From Chara braunii (lineage: Eukaryota > Streptophyta > Charophyceae > Charales > Characeae), in contig BFEA01000265.1 of NCBI GenBank assembly GCA_003427395.1, positions 1,847,437 to 1,878,502 of the forward strand: DNA of 31,066 bases, in the 5' to 3' direction. The notes under the pieces were generated by a model. That model worked only from the letters and a program-made list of their open reading frames with translations, searched no databases and was not told where the DNA came from. The stretch's first letter is position 1. Every line of letters begins with the position of its first letter. The translations under genes were made by a program, and so were the position numbers. Positions 1-9,650 of this stretch are shown one piece after another.

Positions 1-88
1 CACGTCCCCGTGCATACAGGCCCTGAGGAACAAAACAAAATGATAAACACACGCCCCCCCCACCCCGAAACCGCGTCCCGACGATAGG

Positions 89-220
89 CCCATGATCCGA
101 TCGTGGCCTCCCGAGGTGCCACACCAGAGAACCGGGTCTCGCAGGACCATCACGCCCATGATCCGATCGTGGCCTCCCGAGGTGCCACACCAGAGAACCG
201 GGTCTCGCAGGACCATCACG
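89..220. repeat. Perfect 66-bp tandem duplication
   Basis: Two identical 66-base units lie head to tail at 89-154 and 155-220, each starting CCCATGATCCGATCG and ending GACCATCACG. The second unit runs into a hairpin: GGGTCTCG at 200-207 pairs with CGAGACCC at 221-228 around a 13-base loop. No coding function is visible. Perfect identity suggests a very recent duplication or an assembly artefact. Confidence 0.95.
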
Positions 221-412
221 CGAGACCCGCATTTTGCTTTAGAGTATAAGAGAAAAGAGAAGTGTTGTTGAAAAAAAAAAAAAAAAAAAATCCAATTACT
301 GTCTCCGATCTTTTTTGCAAGCAGTGTCCAAAGTGATCACTGGAAATCATACTTGCGGCTCATAGGTGAAGTGGGCTGCGCAGTGCGCGGTGCGCTAATC
401 CCAGGTGCGCAC

Positions 413-454
<42 letters not shown>

Positions 455-861
455 GTGATGTGTGTATAGTATTGTATACAGGAGGTCATTGGACGGTTCG
501 TCACTAGACTTGTAGCAAGGAGGGAGTACGCCAGCTACATATGGTGTAACTTCGATTTCAGGTCCGTGTTTCAGCAATTATGGGCTACTGACTTACTAAC
601 TCGGGATGTAATCAATTTCGATTGCTTTATATTTCCTATGTTCAGTATATGGTTATTATTCATGTGAATAAAAACTCTAGTATAAAATGCCTCCAAAAAG
701 AATAAAGGATAGAATCCTTGTTTAAGCTCATTCGTTTTTTAAATTAAATTCATTTAACAAAAATATGAATAAGTTTATTGCGGAAATTTTTTTTCTATTT
801 CTATAAACTTCATTGTACATATTTATTACATTGATTTTATATTGAATATTAATATCACCAA
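221..861. other. Gene-free stretch with long A tracts
   Basis: I see no gene here. It holds an A tract near 271-290 and a 39-base A run at 415-453, then AT-rich DNA. Open frames across the A/T runs are homopolymer translations. The A tracts could be tails of old retroposons, but no recognisable body precedes them. Confidence 0.6.
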
Positions 862-1135
862 ATGTGCAAAACTAGAATGAATCTTCTCCCAGAAACTGGA
901 TCCGTACAAGCCATACGTTTTTCTTTTCTGCAAGTGTTGATGGGTGGAGCCAGGCCCCTAGGGCCACTGCAGGCACGTAAGAAAAGGAAAAACAAAAAAA
1001 CGAGACAGCTACTGTATGTGCAAAACTAAAATGAATCTTCTCCTATAAATTGGAACCATACAAGCCATCTGTTTTTCTTTTCTGCAAGTGTTGACGAGTT
1101 GAGCCAGGCCCTTCGGGCCACTGCATGTAAGAAAG
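862..1135. repeat. Diverged direct duplication, period 154
   Basis: A segment of about 120 bases starting ATGTGCAAAACT at 862 recurs at 1016 with substitutions and small indels. Both copies share AATGAATCTTCTCC, ACAAGCCAT, TTTTTCTTTTCTGCAAGTG and a GAGCCAGGCCC...GGGCCACTGCA hairpin. Thirty or so extra bases separate the copies. It lies just left of the Harbinger element and is not part of it. Confidence 0.85.
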
Positions 1136-1197
1136 GGGGGGCGGGGGGAAACAGACAACAACTACTGGACTGTTTGTAGTAAGTTCGTAACCCATAA

Positions 1198-1221
1198 GAG
1201 CCTCGTTCCACCCCACTTGAG
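1198..1221 (+). repeat. Left terminal inverted repeat of Harbinger element
   Basis: It pairs with 15535-15558 (21 of 24 bases identical to the reverse complement). The element starts immediately after the TAA target duplication at 1195-1197. Confidence 0.9.
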
Positions 1222-1381
1222 TTCAAGTGCGACGCGAAAAATCATCGTTACACCCCGCCCTAGAGAAATGCTTTTTTGTTTTCACATTTTGCATCTCAAG
1301 TGCCCGTTCTTGAAACTCAAGTGCAGCCGGCAAAATCGCACTTGAGTTCAAGTCACCTCCCGGAGGTGCCTTGAGTTCAAG
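1219..1381. repeat. Subterminal palindromic repeats, left end
   Basis: The motif CTTGAGTTCAAG, itself a palindrome, occurs near 1217-1233, 1341-1353 and 1371-1382, with a half-site variant (GAAACTCAAGTGC) near 1313. An odd-centred palindrome CACCTCC-CGGAGGTG sits at 1354-1368. Related motifs occur at the right end, near 15425-15440 and 15515-15540. Subterminal repeats of this kind commonly serve as transposase or Myb-protein binding sites in TIR elements. That role is inferred. Confidence 0.75.
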
Positions 1382-1530
1382 AGCTACCCTTGGGTTTCAG
1401 CTACGGGTGCATGTATTTTTTTTTTCTTTTTCTTTTACACCCCGTGTTCCTGGTTCACGACATGTCCTTTTTGCGGTCCAGTGAGCAACGGCTACAGGTG
1501 GCGGTACCGGGTGCCAGCAGCGGAACTGTT

Positions 1531-1736
1531 GAGTTTGGTGGTTGCGGCTTCCTGCGGGCCGTTGGGGGACACACACGCGGTGACCGTTGTAGTGTGCGGT
1601 GCATCATCATTGAGGTGGGAAGATTCAAATCGGGAGTTTGGTGGCTGCGGCTTCCTGCGGGCCGTTTGGGCACACACGCGCGCTGACCGTTGTCGCGCGC
1701 GGTGCGTCGTCATCGAGGTGGGAAGATTGAAATTGG
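1531..1736. repeat. Diverged tandem duplication, period 103
   Basis: Unit one starts GAGTTTGGTGG at 1531 and unit two starts with the same bases at 1634. They share TGCGGCTTCCTGCGGGCCGT, an ACACACGCG stretch, TGACCGTTGT and CATCGAGGTGGGAAGATT with scattered substitutions. It lies in the 5' region of the Myb gene, inside the Harbinger element. Confidence 0.85.
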
Positions 1737-2108
1737 TCGCACGCCGCAGCTGCTCGTAGCCGTTTGGACGCTGCGCTCTGGGCAAGGGATGTTTTGCCGC
1801 GGCAGGTCCACATGGCAGTACAAGAGAAGCACGGTTGCTGCAGGTTGCTGCATCGACGTTCACACATGCTTCTGCAAACCTCCGTTGTCGTTTCCTGTCG
1901 TGTGCGCTGTGCTGCGACGTGCATGGCGGACCATGCGAGGAAGTTGTCGCTGCTTTGTGTCCCCGTCCTCCTATTGTTGCTCTTGACCATACTGCACCTG
2001 TGGTCTTCGAGGCGTGNAAGGGTTGTGCCCCNCAAGCGGAAGCTGACGAGATCGAGCAAGCATCCGNNGTGTAAAGGAGGGATGGGTGCCGGCGNCGACG
2101 GGGNGGAC

Positions 2109-3625
2109 ATGTTCATGTACGGGGTTACGGGGGGTGGCGGCGAGGGCTGTTTTCCATCGGATACACCACGTTACGATCCAGCACTTTATGCGCACCTGCC
2201 GCCGCATCTTCAGCCCCTTCCCGACGATGAGAATTGGCAGCCGCCTCCATCGACATTCGACCTCGCGCACGGCTCCACACAGTCCATATCGGACAGTGGA
2301 GTGTGGGTGCGAGATCAGCGGCCGAGGCAGGGGCCAATGACGTCACTTCTGTTCGACGGATTGCACCAGGGAATGTGCCCACCCCTCGATCTGCAGTTGT
2401 CTTCGGGGGGTCGCCCTGCCGCGTCACGAACACTTATCATCAATCCCGCCAGCCGTTGGAGGGCGACGCGTCAGTCGGACAGTCGACTCGGCGGCCAGGT
2501 GCTGGGAGCTTGCAGCCAACAGCAGCGCCTGCAAACACCAACATTCATGCAGGTCCGACAGTGGCGCGACCGACGGCGAGGGTTCGGACATCATCGGAGG
2601 GTAGGCAAGCCAATGTCGTGGACGACATCATAGCCAAGGTGTCCACGATGCGCGCCACGAGTGACGGAGATGGCAGTGCCGGTGGGGGTGCGGACTGTGA
2701 AATCGTGGAAGATGCAGCAGTAGACGAGGTGGAGGAGGAAGATAACGAAGTCGACACTGAGGAGCCATAGCCTACGACAAAGAGTCAGAAGAAAACATCG
2801 GCGAGGAAACCAGCTCCGAAGGGGCGGGGGAAGGGGAAGGCCAAGGATGGGGGTGGCGAGAGCGGCGGGGGAAGGATAATATGGAGTCTAGATGACTCCG
2901 TCACCCTCGTCCGCTGCAAGAGGGAGCAAGACAAAACTCTTGCTGCGGTGGGCCATAACTTTGCGAGGATGAAGACGAAGCAGTGGAAATGGACTGACAT
3001 CGCGAAGAGGATGGAGGTGCTGGGAGTGACCCGTGAGTGGGATGTGTGCATGAAGAGATGGGAGAATATGTTCTCGTGGTACAGGAAGGTGCAATGGAGG
3101 GAGAAGGAGTCCGGGTTGCAGTTGTTCTTCACGCTAACGCCGAAAGAACGAGCCGATAAAGGGTACAAGTTCCGGATGGATCGCCAACTTTACGAGGCAC
3201 TCCATGCCGGTCAGCACGGTAATCAAACCATCCACCCGCCGAATGTGGTGGACACGGGGGCTTCTGAGCAGCTAGGTGCAAACAACGGCGGCACGGGCGA
3301 AACTTCGGCGAGTGATAATGGCAATGGGGAGGCTGGGGAAGGCTGCGCGAGCAGGTCGTCAAGCGGGATGAAGTTCACGAAAAGGAAAAATGCAAGGCAA
3401 CAGGCTTTCGAGGCGGTGACAGACGTCATGTCCACTCACTCAACAGTCATGGCCGATTCAGTGGACAGGGCCAGCAAACGACAGTGCGACGTCCTTCAAC
3501 GACAGTGCGATATCATGGAGAGGGAGGTCAAAGTGCACGAGACACAGTGCGGCGTGATGGATGCTGGCCAGCGGATGTTGTGTGGCGCTTTGTTAAAGAT
3601 CGCGGAGGCGTTGTCACGCCCGTAG
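2109..3625 (+). pseudogene. Harbinger ORF1: Myb/SANT (trihelix-like) DNA-binding protein, broken
   Basis: This is the companion protein of Harbinger elements, which in studied systems binds transposon ends and helps bring the transposase into the nucleus. A plausible ATG at 2109 opens a Pro-rich N-terminus (LPPHLQPLPDD...). The protein-like reading then moves to another frame somewhere between about 2400 and 2560. A TAG at 2768-2770 interrupts the new frame, which otherwise continues to the stop at 3623-3625. After the TAG comes a Lys/Arg/Gly-rich linker, then the Myb/SANT-like domain from the Trp codon at 2882 (WSLDDSVTLVRCKRE...) through KQWKWTDIAKRM and CMKRWENMFSWYRKVQ to about 3215. A coiled-coil-like tail (DVLQRQCDIMEREV) ends the protein. 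Unresolved bases between 2017 and 2104 blur the 5' end. One nonsense codon plus a probable frameshift suggest a pseudogene. A shorter product starting after the TAG would still contain the whole domain. Confidence 0.85.
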
Positions 3626-4115
3626 GAGGGGCAGCGTTGCAAAGTTGGCGTAATCGGGGGCGAACATGTTAGGCCGTTGGAGGTGGGAGTGGGTCGTGGG
3701 GGGGGGGGGGGGGGGGGGGGGGGGGGNGGGAATTTGGGGGCGAAGTGGTTTTTTTGCAAGGAATCGAGATAATCACCTTTCGCCCACCCCCTGGTTTTTG
3801 TTTCGTCCGTCCATGGCTGGCCGTGCGTCGCGGAGGTTGTTCGACGGTACCGTCTTGCATTCCCGATCGCTGCGTTGGGGGTCTTATGTAGTAGGAATGG
3901 CTGAGATCTTCCATGTTGTAAATTATTTTCCGTTTTTTTTTTTTTTTTTCCTTGCCATGGAACGCATTTTTTCATTTTTGTGTTCCAATGGGCACCTCCG
4001 TATGGAGCCGTTGAATCACGAGTGGTCAACGACGAACAATGACGAAATTGCGACGGTCTCCTACTGTCCAATTTGCACCTCCCCACTCCCACACCCATGC
4101 CACCTTCCGCTGGCC
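3626..4115. other. Intergenic spacer with poly-G and poly-T tracts
   Basis: No gene is supported here. A G run covers 3698-3730 with one unresolved base at 3727, and a T run lies at 3933-3949. Open frames across the G run read as polyglycine or polyproline and are not credible genes. Confidence 0.7.
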
Positions 4116-4122
4116 TATATAA
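4116..4122 (+). promoter_or_regulatory. Candidate TATA box upstream of the 146-aa ORF
   Basis: The sequence CCTATATAACAGC contains a strong TATATAA core, 219 bases before the ATG at 4341. A 34-base G run (4221-4254) lies between them and would fall in the 5' leader. Whether it is used is unknown. Confidence 0.45.
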
Positions 4123-4220
4123 CAGCGGCATACATGCTGGTTATCACTGTGGTGCGCGGTGGTGGTCGTCGGCAGTGTCGTGCCGTGACCGTTGAAGGCT
4201 ATCCACGTGTCAGAGAGAGT

Positions 4221-4258
<38 letters not shown>

Positions 4259-4340
4259 ATGGGAGTGCGGTGTCTGCAAACCGGTCGTCAAGGAATATTC
4301 CACATCGCCGTTCGATTGACAACCATCTCAGGTGGCGGCA

Positions 4341-4781
4341 ATGGACATCGTCATCTGTTGTCGCGGCGTGGTGCTTAACCGCACTGTCGTCTTCTACGAG
4401 TATCGGCACAGGAGAGGCAACTCGCACGGAAGGGCAATGGAATTCGATCATCATGTCAACCATAAGGACTTCCGGTATTGCGAAGCGGACGCCAATGCAG
4501 TGACATGTCTTGCGGTGGTCGTAGGGTCCGGATTCGGTCGACGGGCGCTTCGCGAAGTCATCATGCACATCACGAGGGTCGGAACGGCTGTGCTGACCAG
4601 GTTCGTTGGTGGAGTGGACGTGTCGGCGGAGACGGTGCGCATGCTAATTACTAATTTCGCCATGGAGTTCCGTGACCGCATGCACCACCCGGCCACGTAC
4701 ACGGTGGTCCTTCATGCGCCTTTCGAGCAGAGGGAAGACCTGCATGGGGATATCGACATTTTGAGGGAGGGTATGTTTTGA
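4341..4781 (+). CDS. Unrecognised 146-aa ORF carried in the Harbinger element
   Basis: The first ATG of the open frame is at 4341 (MDIVICCRGVVLNRTVVFYE) and the stop is TGA at 4779-4781. I do not recognise the family. Third codon positions are mostly G or C and the amino-acid composition is balanced, unlike the low-complexity frames around it. The protein looks globular, with hydrophobic strand-like stretches (AVTCLAVVVGSGFG, TAVLTRFVGGVDV) and no obvious signal peptide, membrane helix or zinc motif. It sits between the Myb gene and the transposase in the same element. A TATA box lies upstream and a 34-G run lies in between. It could be an accessory transposon protein, a captured host gene fragment, or a degraded exon of a larger gene. 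Confidence 0.5.
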   Translation: MDIVICCRGVVLNRTVVFYEYRHRRGNSHGRAMEFDHHVNHKDFRYCEADANAVTCLAVVVGSGFGRRALREVIMHITRVGTAVLTRFVGGVDVSAETVRMLITNFAMEFRDRMHHPATYTVVLHAPFEQREDLHGDIDILREGMF

Positions 4782-4924
4782 CAGACGTCGTCGTTTGCTC
4801 TCTTTCTGTTGGGGCGGACTACCGATACTTGTCATTCGTGAAGTCGGAGACGGACTCGTGAGCATGTGTAAATTCAAATCCGTCGCATGAGTATGTGTAG
4901 GAGAGAGAGGGATCTGGATGATAG

Positions 4925-5029
<105 letters not shown>

Positions 5030-5353
5030 AGGGTTTGTATTGATTGTCGCCTTCATCAATCATGGATTTCCGAGATCGTTCTAGTTTTTGTTGTCTGTAC
5101 AGTGTGTGGACACGGGTCGCCAATCCTTCCTTTCTTCGTCCTTCCTTCATTTTTGTCTGCATACTGTGTCGGACACGTGGAAATCGTCCTTCTCAGCGCG
5201 TCTAAACGAAACCAGCTAATGTATTCATGATGCATTCACCGAAGCACATGATAGTGCGGCGGTGCAGTTCACAAGAAAACGAAAAAGGAGTGATAGGCCA
5301 TACTTTCAATATTTCTATTACCACTTTTTTTTTTTTTTTTTTTTTTTTTAATG

Positions 5354-5815
5354 TTGGAATCGTCCCTTTGAATAGAACAATCAATCAGTCGGTGGTATTG
5401 AGTTATTGACTAGTCGCTTTTATTTTATTTTTTTGTCCGTGAATGATTGATTGATTGGTATGGATTTCCCTTCCAATACAACAATCAATCAATCGTACCT
5501 TTGGAATCAATCAGTAGGTTTCCGTTTGGAATCGTCCCTTTCAATAGAACAATCAATCAATCGCCGATATTGATTTATGGACTGGTCGTTTTTTTTTCCC
5601 CATAAATGATTGATTACTACAGATTTCCCTTTGAATACAACATTCAATCAATCGTACTTTTGGAATCAACCAATCGACCATTTCAATAGCTTTCCCTTTC
5701 GAATCGTTCCTTTGAATACCACAATCAATCAATCAATGACATTGATTTATTGACTGGTCGATTTTTTTTATTTTTTTTTTCCCGTTCGTTTATGGATTGA
5801 TCGATTAGTACGGAC
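5354..5815. repeat. Three tandem units of a 172-bp repeat
   Basis: The units start at 5354, 5526 and 5698, exactly 172 bases apart, and the last is partial. Each holds TTGGAATCGTCCCTTT or a close variant, then AATA(G/C)(A/C)ACAATCAATCA, then TATTGA(G/T)TTAT(T/G)GACT(A/G)GTCG, a T tract, and (except the partial last unit) GATTGATT. TCAATCAATC and GATTGATTGA segments within a unit can pair, so each unit may fold. A 25-base T run (5325-5349) lies just upstream. No coding potential is seen. Confidence 0.85.
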
Positions 5816-6375
5816 CCAACGCCCCCACACCCCCTGTCGAAACCCATGTCACGTTGGCTGTTGTTCCCTTTCAATCGAATACTTGGTGATTTCAAATCGT
5901 TTCGTTTTTTTTTTTTCCCACTCCAAACTCTGCAAAAACGTTTAAGAAAGTCGAGAACGGCAAAAACACATCACACGGAAGTATATAACACAAACGAAAC
6001 ATGTTGTCAATGAAGTTCAATTCGTCAAACGCAAATAAAACAAGCAAATCCACTCGCATATCACAAATTTGAAACCCTATTGCCGAAAACACACGCCGCA
6101 TAGCTTCCGACAAAGGGACGGAACACATTGACATACACATCACGTATGTTTGAATTAAACCTTCTTACGCATACGGAAAATTTATAACAATGCATGCCAC
6201 ATCATCTAACCATCAACGTGCAAGCATTGATTACTTTCGCTGGCAAACGAAAGGATTGACTTGCACGATTCCGAAAGGACAACGGGTGGCTCTAAGTACA
6301 GTCCACCCCTAAACTACCGAACCCCAGCCCCCCTCCTCCCCCCCCCCAATCCGAACACACCCGCAGAAGCCACCA
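5816..6375. other. AT-rich spacer, no gene seen
   Basis: This stretch lies between the 172-bp repeats and the 3' end of the minus-strand transposase. It holds short T tracts and a C-rich stretch near 6328-6350. It probably includes the transposase 3' untranslated region. I see no other feature. Confidence 0.5.
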
Positions 6376-6378
6376 TCG

Positions 6379-6794
6379 TCAAGCCATAGCTGGGTGCATT
6401 CGAAAGCTAAGCGCATCGTGCAATGCAAGGGCGTCATCGGTGGCATCATCTTGCGACATAGGGGCATCAGGTTCATGCATACCCAGATCGATGGGGCGCT
6501 CGTTGCCGTCGGCGTCCCTGTCAACAAGTAGACGCTCGTCAAATTCGATGCCGGCCTCGATCAGCAAGTTGTGCAAAATACAAACGGCGGTGAATTGCTG
6601 GGGCAGATTCCTCATGTTCGTCTTGTGGTGGCGCAGAAACAGCCGCCACATACCCTTCAGTCTTCCAGATGCCCGTTCGACAACATTCCGTGATGACTTG
6701 TGACACGTGTCGAAATGCGCCTCGTCGGGAGGTTGCACTACTCCACCGTAAGGCACTACAAGCCAGGGCAAGGGTCCATAGCCGTTGTCCGCGA
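6379..6794 (-). pseudogene. Harbinger transposase, C-terminal part (DDE_Tnp_4-like)
   Basis: Reading on minus from about 6794, the frame gives ADNGYGPLPWLVVPYGG, then DEAHFDTCHKSSRNVVERASGRLKGMWRLFLRH and MRNLPQQFTAVCILHNLLIE, and stops at 6379. The VERA-GRLK block and the CILHNLL helix are hallmarks of PIF/Harbinger transposases. The Glu of VVERA (codon 6676-6678) is the third residue of the expected DDE triad. The acidic tail (DRDADGNERP...) is typical. The preceding two thirds of the protein lie 7.3 kb away at 14122-15087. Upstream of 6795 the frame drifts into unrelated sequence and meets a stop at 6835-6837. Confidence 0.9.
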
Positions 6795-7252
6795 GGATGT
6801 TGTCGGTGCGAATACCCTGACAAGGGTATCCGCCCTAGTTTTTGCATATGACAGGAAGTAAGGGCGAGAGTCTAAGTATACCGCGCAGGTCGCGGCTAGG
6901 TCTGTTGGGCTGCACTGATAGGATGGTTGACCAGGATAGAGCGTGAGTGGGCGCGCAGTCCTAAGGCGCACGGGTGATTCCTCCATTTGATTGAGTAGCC
7001 GGCTCAGGTGGCCAGCCTGATTTTGGTTGCTACTAGGATTTAAAGTCCTGGATCTACTCAGGACTGTTGACCACTGATAGACCGACGTACGAAGTGGGGT
7101 GCGAGGTAGTCACGACAAGAGAGGATAAGCCAATGCGGAGGCCTAGCGACGACATGCTTAGTTAAAGGTAGGAATGGGGCCCGGGCTATTTCCTAGGCCT
7201 TGGGGCTGAGCAGCACCTGTTTATATGGGATACCGCGCGCATGGGTACTAGG

Positions 7253-7320
7253 CTTGGGCATAACCCTATAGGTTACGACACTGGACTCACACGGCAGAGG
7301 TACGGGGATCGAGACCCGCA
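7253..7320 (+). pseudogene. tRNA-Val(CAC)-like relic or tRNA-derived SINE head
   Basis: The sequence contains a match to the Pol III internal B box (GATCGAGAC, 7307-7315) and a weaker A-box-like element (TAACCCTATAGG, 7261-7272). Between them, CTCACAC at 7286-7292 looks like a tRNA-Val anticodon loop with anticodon CAC, T before it and A after it. The anticodon stem has only three good pairs and the acceptor arm is not convincing, so it is not a functional tRNA. It may be the 5' head of a tRNA-derived SINE whose body runs to the T tract near 7455. Confidence 0.45.
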
Positions 7321-7532
7321 GGCAGCGGAGCGAAGCAACGGAGCAACGTGAAGAAGGCCGGGGGGTTGAGGGCCCGCCGGGGCTATCCCCCTCAGCTTTT
7401 GTTGAGCAGCCTGCCGACGAGTTCCACCCGCGGGGCCGGACAGAGGCCGGCAGCTTTTTTTTTTTCCTAAGAAATAACCGTTGGTTGTTTTCCGTTTATT
7501 TTGGTTTTTTTGGGGCTCGGAACAGTGACCGA

Positions 7533-7646
7533 GTCCTTCGGGACATCTGTTAAAATTGGAACGAGGCAGAGAAGATTAGCATGGCCACTGCGCAAGGGCG
7601 AACTGTATAAATCTGCGTAAGGGCCGACACTCGACTGTTTTTTTTT
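7533..7646 (+). ncRNA. U6 spliceosomal snRNA-like gene or pseudogene
   Basis: The sequence follows U6 snRNA through most of its length. It has a 5' stem-loop GTCC-TTCG-GGAC (7533-7544), TAAAATTGGAACGA (7551-7564), a CAGAGAAGATTAGCATGGCC block (7567-7586) holding the catalytic AGC triad (7578-7580), and an internal stem-loop start TGCGCAAGG (7589-7597). It ends in nine Ts (7638-7646), a Pol III terminator, giving an RNA of about 105 nt, close to normal U6. The invariant ACAGAGA box reads GCAGAGA (7566-7572), the 3' half is diverged, and no plant USE or TATA element is evident upstream. A pseudogene or U6-derived retroposed copy is most likely. A divergent functional U6 cannot be excluded from sequence alone. 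Confidence 0.75.
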
Positions 7647-7649
7647 GTG

Positions 7650-8580
7650 GTCAAAGCGCTGACAGATCGCGCTGGTAGCGTTTGAACGAGGTGAGGACAG
7701 AGGACACTCTGGTAGGAGAAGCACCACGATTGGGCGATGAGTGTTGGATCGGCCCACAGGAGTAGAACTGCTATTGAAAGCGGTTGATGGTTGGTTCTTC
7801 CTTCCGGGGGCTTTCTCAAGCGAGTCACTGCGACGACTAGGACGCTGCGCTAGAAGCAGCAGGCGAGGTAGACAACCGAGCGATGGGGAGAGATAAGGGG
7901 AAAGGCGGTGAGTGAACCAAGGCAAAGGCACGCGCCAAGTGCATTCTGGAACGAGAGGGACGAAGGTGGCGAAGAGAGACTAAGGAAGGGATTGGTGATT
8001 GATGCGTGCGGGAAAGAAAAATGTGCTAGTAACGGGGTACGACAGCGAGCCATGGCAATGGGCGTAGTGGGAGAGGAAGAAGGCGAACCGGGACGGTATA
8101 CCGCGCAGGTGCACTTAGCAATATAGATGGCGGGGGACAGGTAAGGCGCAAAGGAGGAAGGATGACTCATGTGACTCATGACGAGATTAGGTGAAGGAGG
8201 AATCGGCATAGGGGTTTCTGAGGTTGGTGAACGTGATTCTGGGATTAGTTTCAGCCATAGATTAGTAGGAATATAGTATGAAGAGAAAGCAGTGTGCGGA
8301 GTCGGAGAGGGAGGTGACAATGACGGGGTGACGATTACGGGACCTTCCCGGTTTCCAGCAGGATCGAGCGGGCCAAGATGCTAGATAGGGGTTTCGAGCT
8401 ACGACGAGATGAATAGTAGAGGTAGTCTGGAAGCAGGACACTAGTTTGGCCTGAATGGGAGGTTGAGGTTGCGTGTGGGAAGAGGGGTTTCAAGAAGTAC
8501 TTATGTATCTGACCACGTTTAAGCGGAAGATTTCATTTGGGTTTCCGGACAGTGGGTAGTCGCTCGACACTGCTATCTGA
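7650..8580. other. Non-coding part of insertion, nothing recognised
   Basis: This is purine-rich DNA with no supported gene on either strand. Long minus-strand frames here are Ser/Pro-rich low-complexity readings with no family signature. The motif GGTATACCGCGCAGGT-like at 8095-8109 recurs near 6876-6890 and, more weakly, near 7228 and 13784. Confidence 0.4.
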
Positions 8581-9650
8581 TCCTAGCTATACGCTACGTG
8601 ATAGTCGCCCTCCCGGCTTCGCGACAACAGTATTACTTGTGCTCGTCGAGCTGCGCATAAACAGGGCGGTTGGGAGTGGAAGAGCCAGGTAGGAAAGAAG
8701 GAGACGACGGTAGGCGGCGAGACGGAGACGCACCTGCTGACCGGTTGTTGTTTGCCATACAGAATGGAGGGGTATGGAGTGAGCCATGGGCCAGGGGCTA
8801 GGCTACTGTTGCAGTAGGGGGCGGCATACTGCTGAGGACTACTACTACTATGAGCCTGCCCGGTCATGGGGGCAGATTGTGGAGGCTGGAGTGGTACTGG
8901 CAACAACAGCTCCGTGGTCGGGCATCTATGTGTGAAGCCCATGCTAGAAGCGACTTACTGCTGTCGAGGTCAACGGGGCCACCATGTACTCAAGGTAGCG
9001 CTGCTACTGTTGTGCGTTGTGTGCCGTACGCACAACAACTACAGTGATTCTGTGGTACTATGGCGGATGAGTCTTGACAGGGTTATTACTATTGTATTTC
9101 ACTGCTGCAGGTGCAATACACCCACTATGAACCTCCAACAGAGCCTCCGATGAGCCTCTCCTGCTAAGCTTACTGTGCTACTGCTGCTGCAGGCTGGGCG
9201 CGGACTATTACGATTGTCGTAGACCACCCCTGTTCGCTGCTACTGGCGACTGCTGCATGCGGGGGACTGATGCTGGCTATTGTTGACTGCGGCCGGCTGC
9301 CACTGCGTACTGCTACTGTGTTCGGTGGCTGGGCAAGAGCGACCATTGCTGTTGGGTCTTGGACTGTGCGCTGCCGTTGCTGCTATTGGCCAGGCACAGA
9401 TTACTGTTGCGTACTGTGCACTATTGAACGTGGTGTGCAGCTGCAGCGTTCGTGGGCTGTGTGCAGACTGAGGCCGCTGTGTACCGCTGCCGGTGGCTGT
9501 GGGCCTCTGCTGGTAACTGCCGCTGCTGTTGGAAGCTGTTGCTGCTACTGTTGGCCGCCGCTGAGCACTGCGGCTGCATCTAGAGGCTGTGTACGGACTG
9601 CTGCTGCGGCACATAAGGACTGATACAGGGTGTTGGGCGACTGCAGTTAG
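8580..9650. other. CTG/ACTG-periodic region; minus strand reads Ser/Gln/Pro-rich
   Basis: From about 8820 to 9620 the plus strand is dominated by degenerate CTG, TACTG and GCTGCTG steps. On minus this gives Ser/Gln/Thr/Ala/Pro-rich frames, for example QPPQSAPMTGQAHSSSS near 8860 and a 124-aa stretch at 9614-9240. A decayed low-complexity region such as a gag-like N-terminus is possible, but there is no domain, zinc knuckle or conserved start. I do not call a gene. Confidence 0.35.

Noticed and set aside
395-577. Open frame with a long Phe run on minus.
   Set aside because: It is a translation of the 39-base A tract and has no other protein character.
1390-1986. Several overlapping frames at the left end of the Harbinger element.
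   Set aside because: They run through a 103-bp tandem duplication in several frames and have no protein signature.
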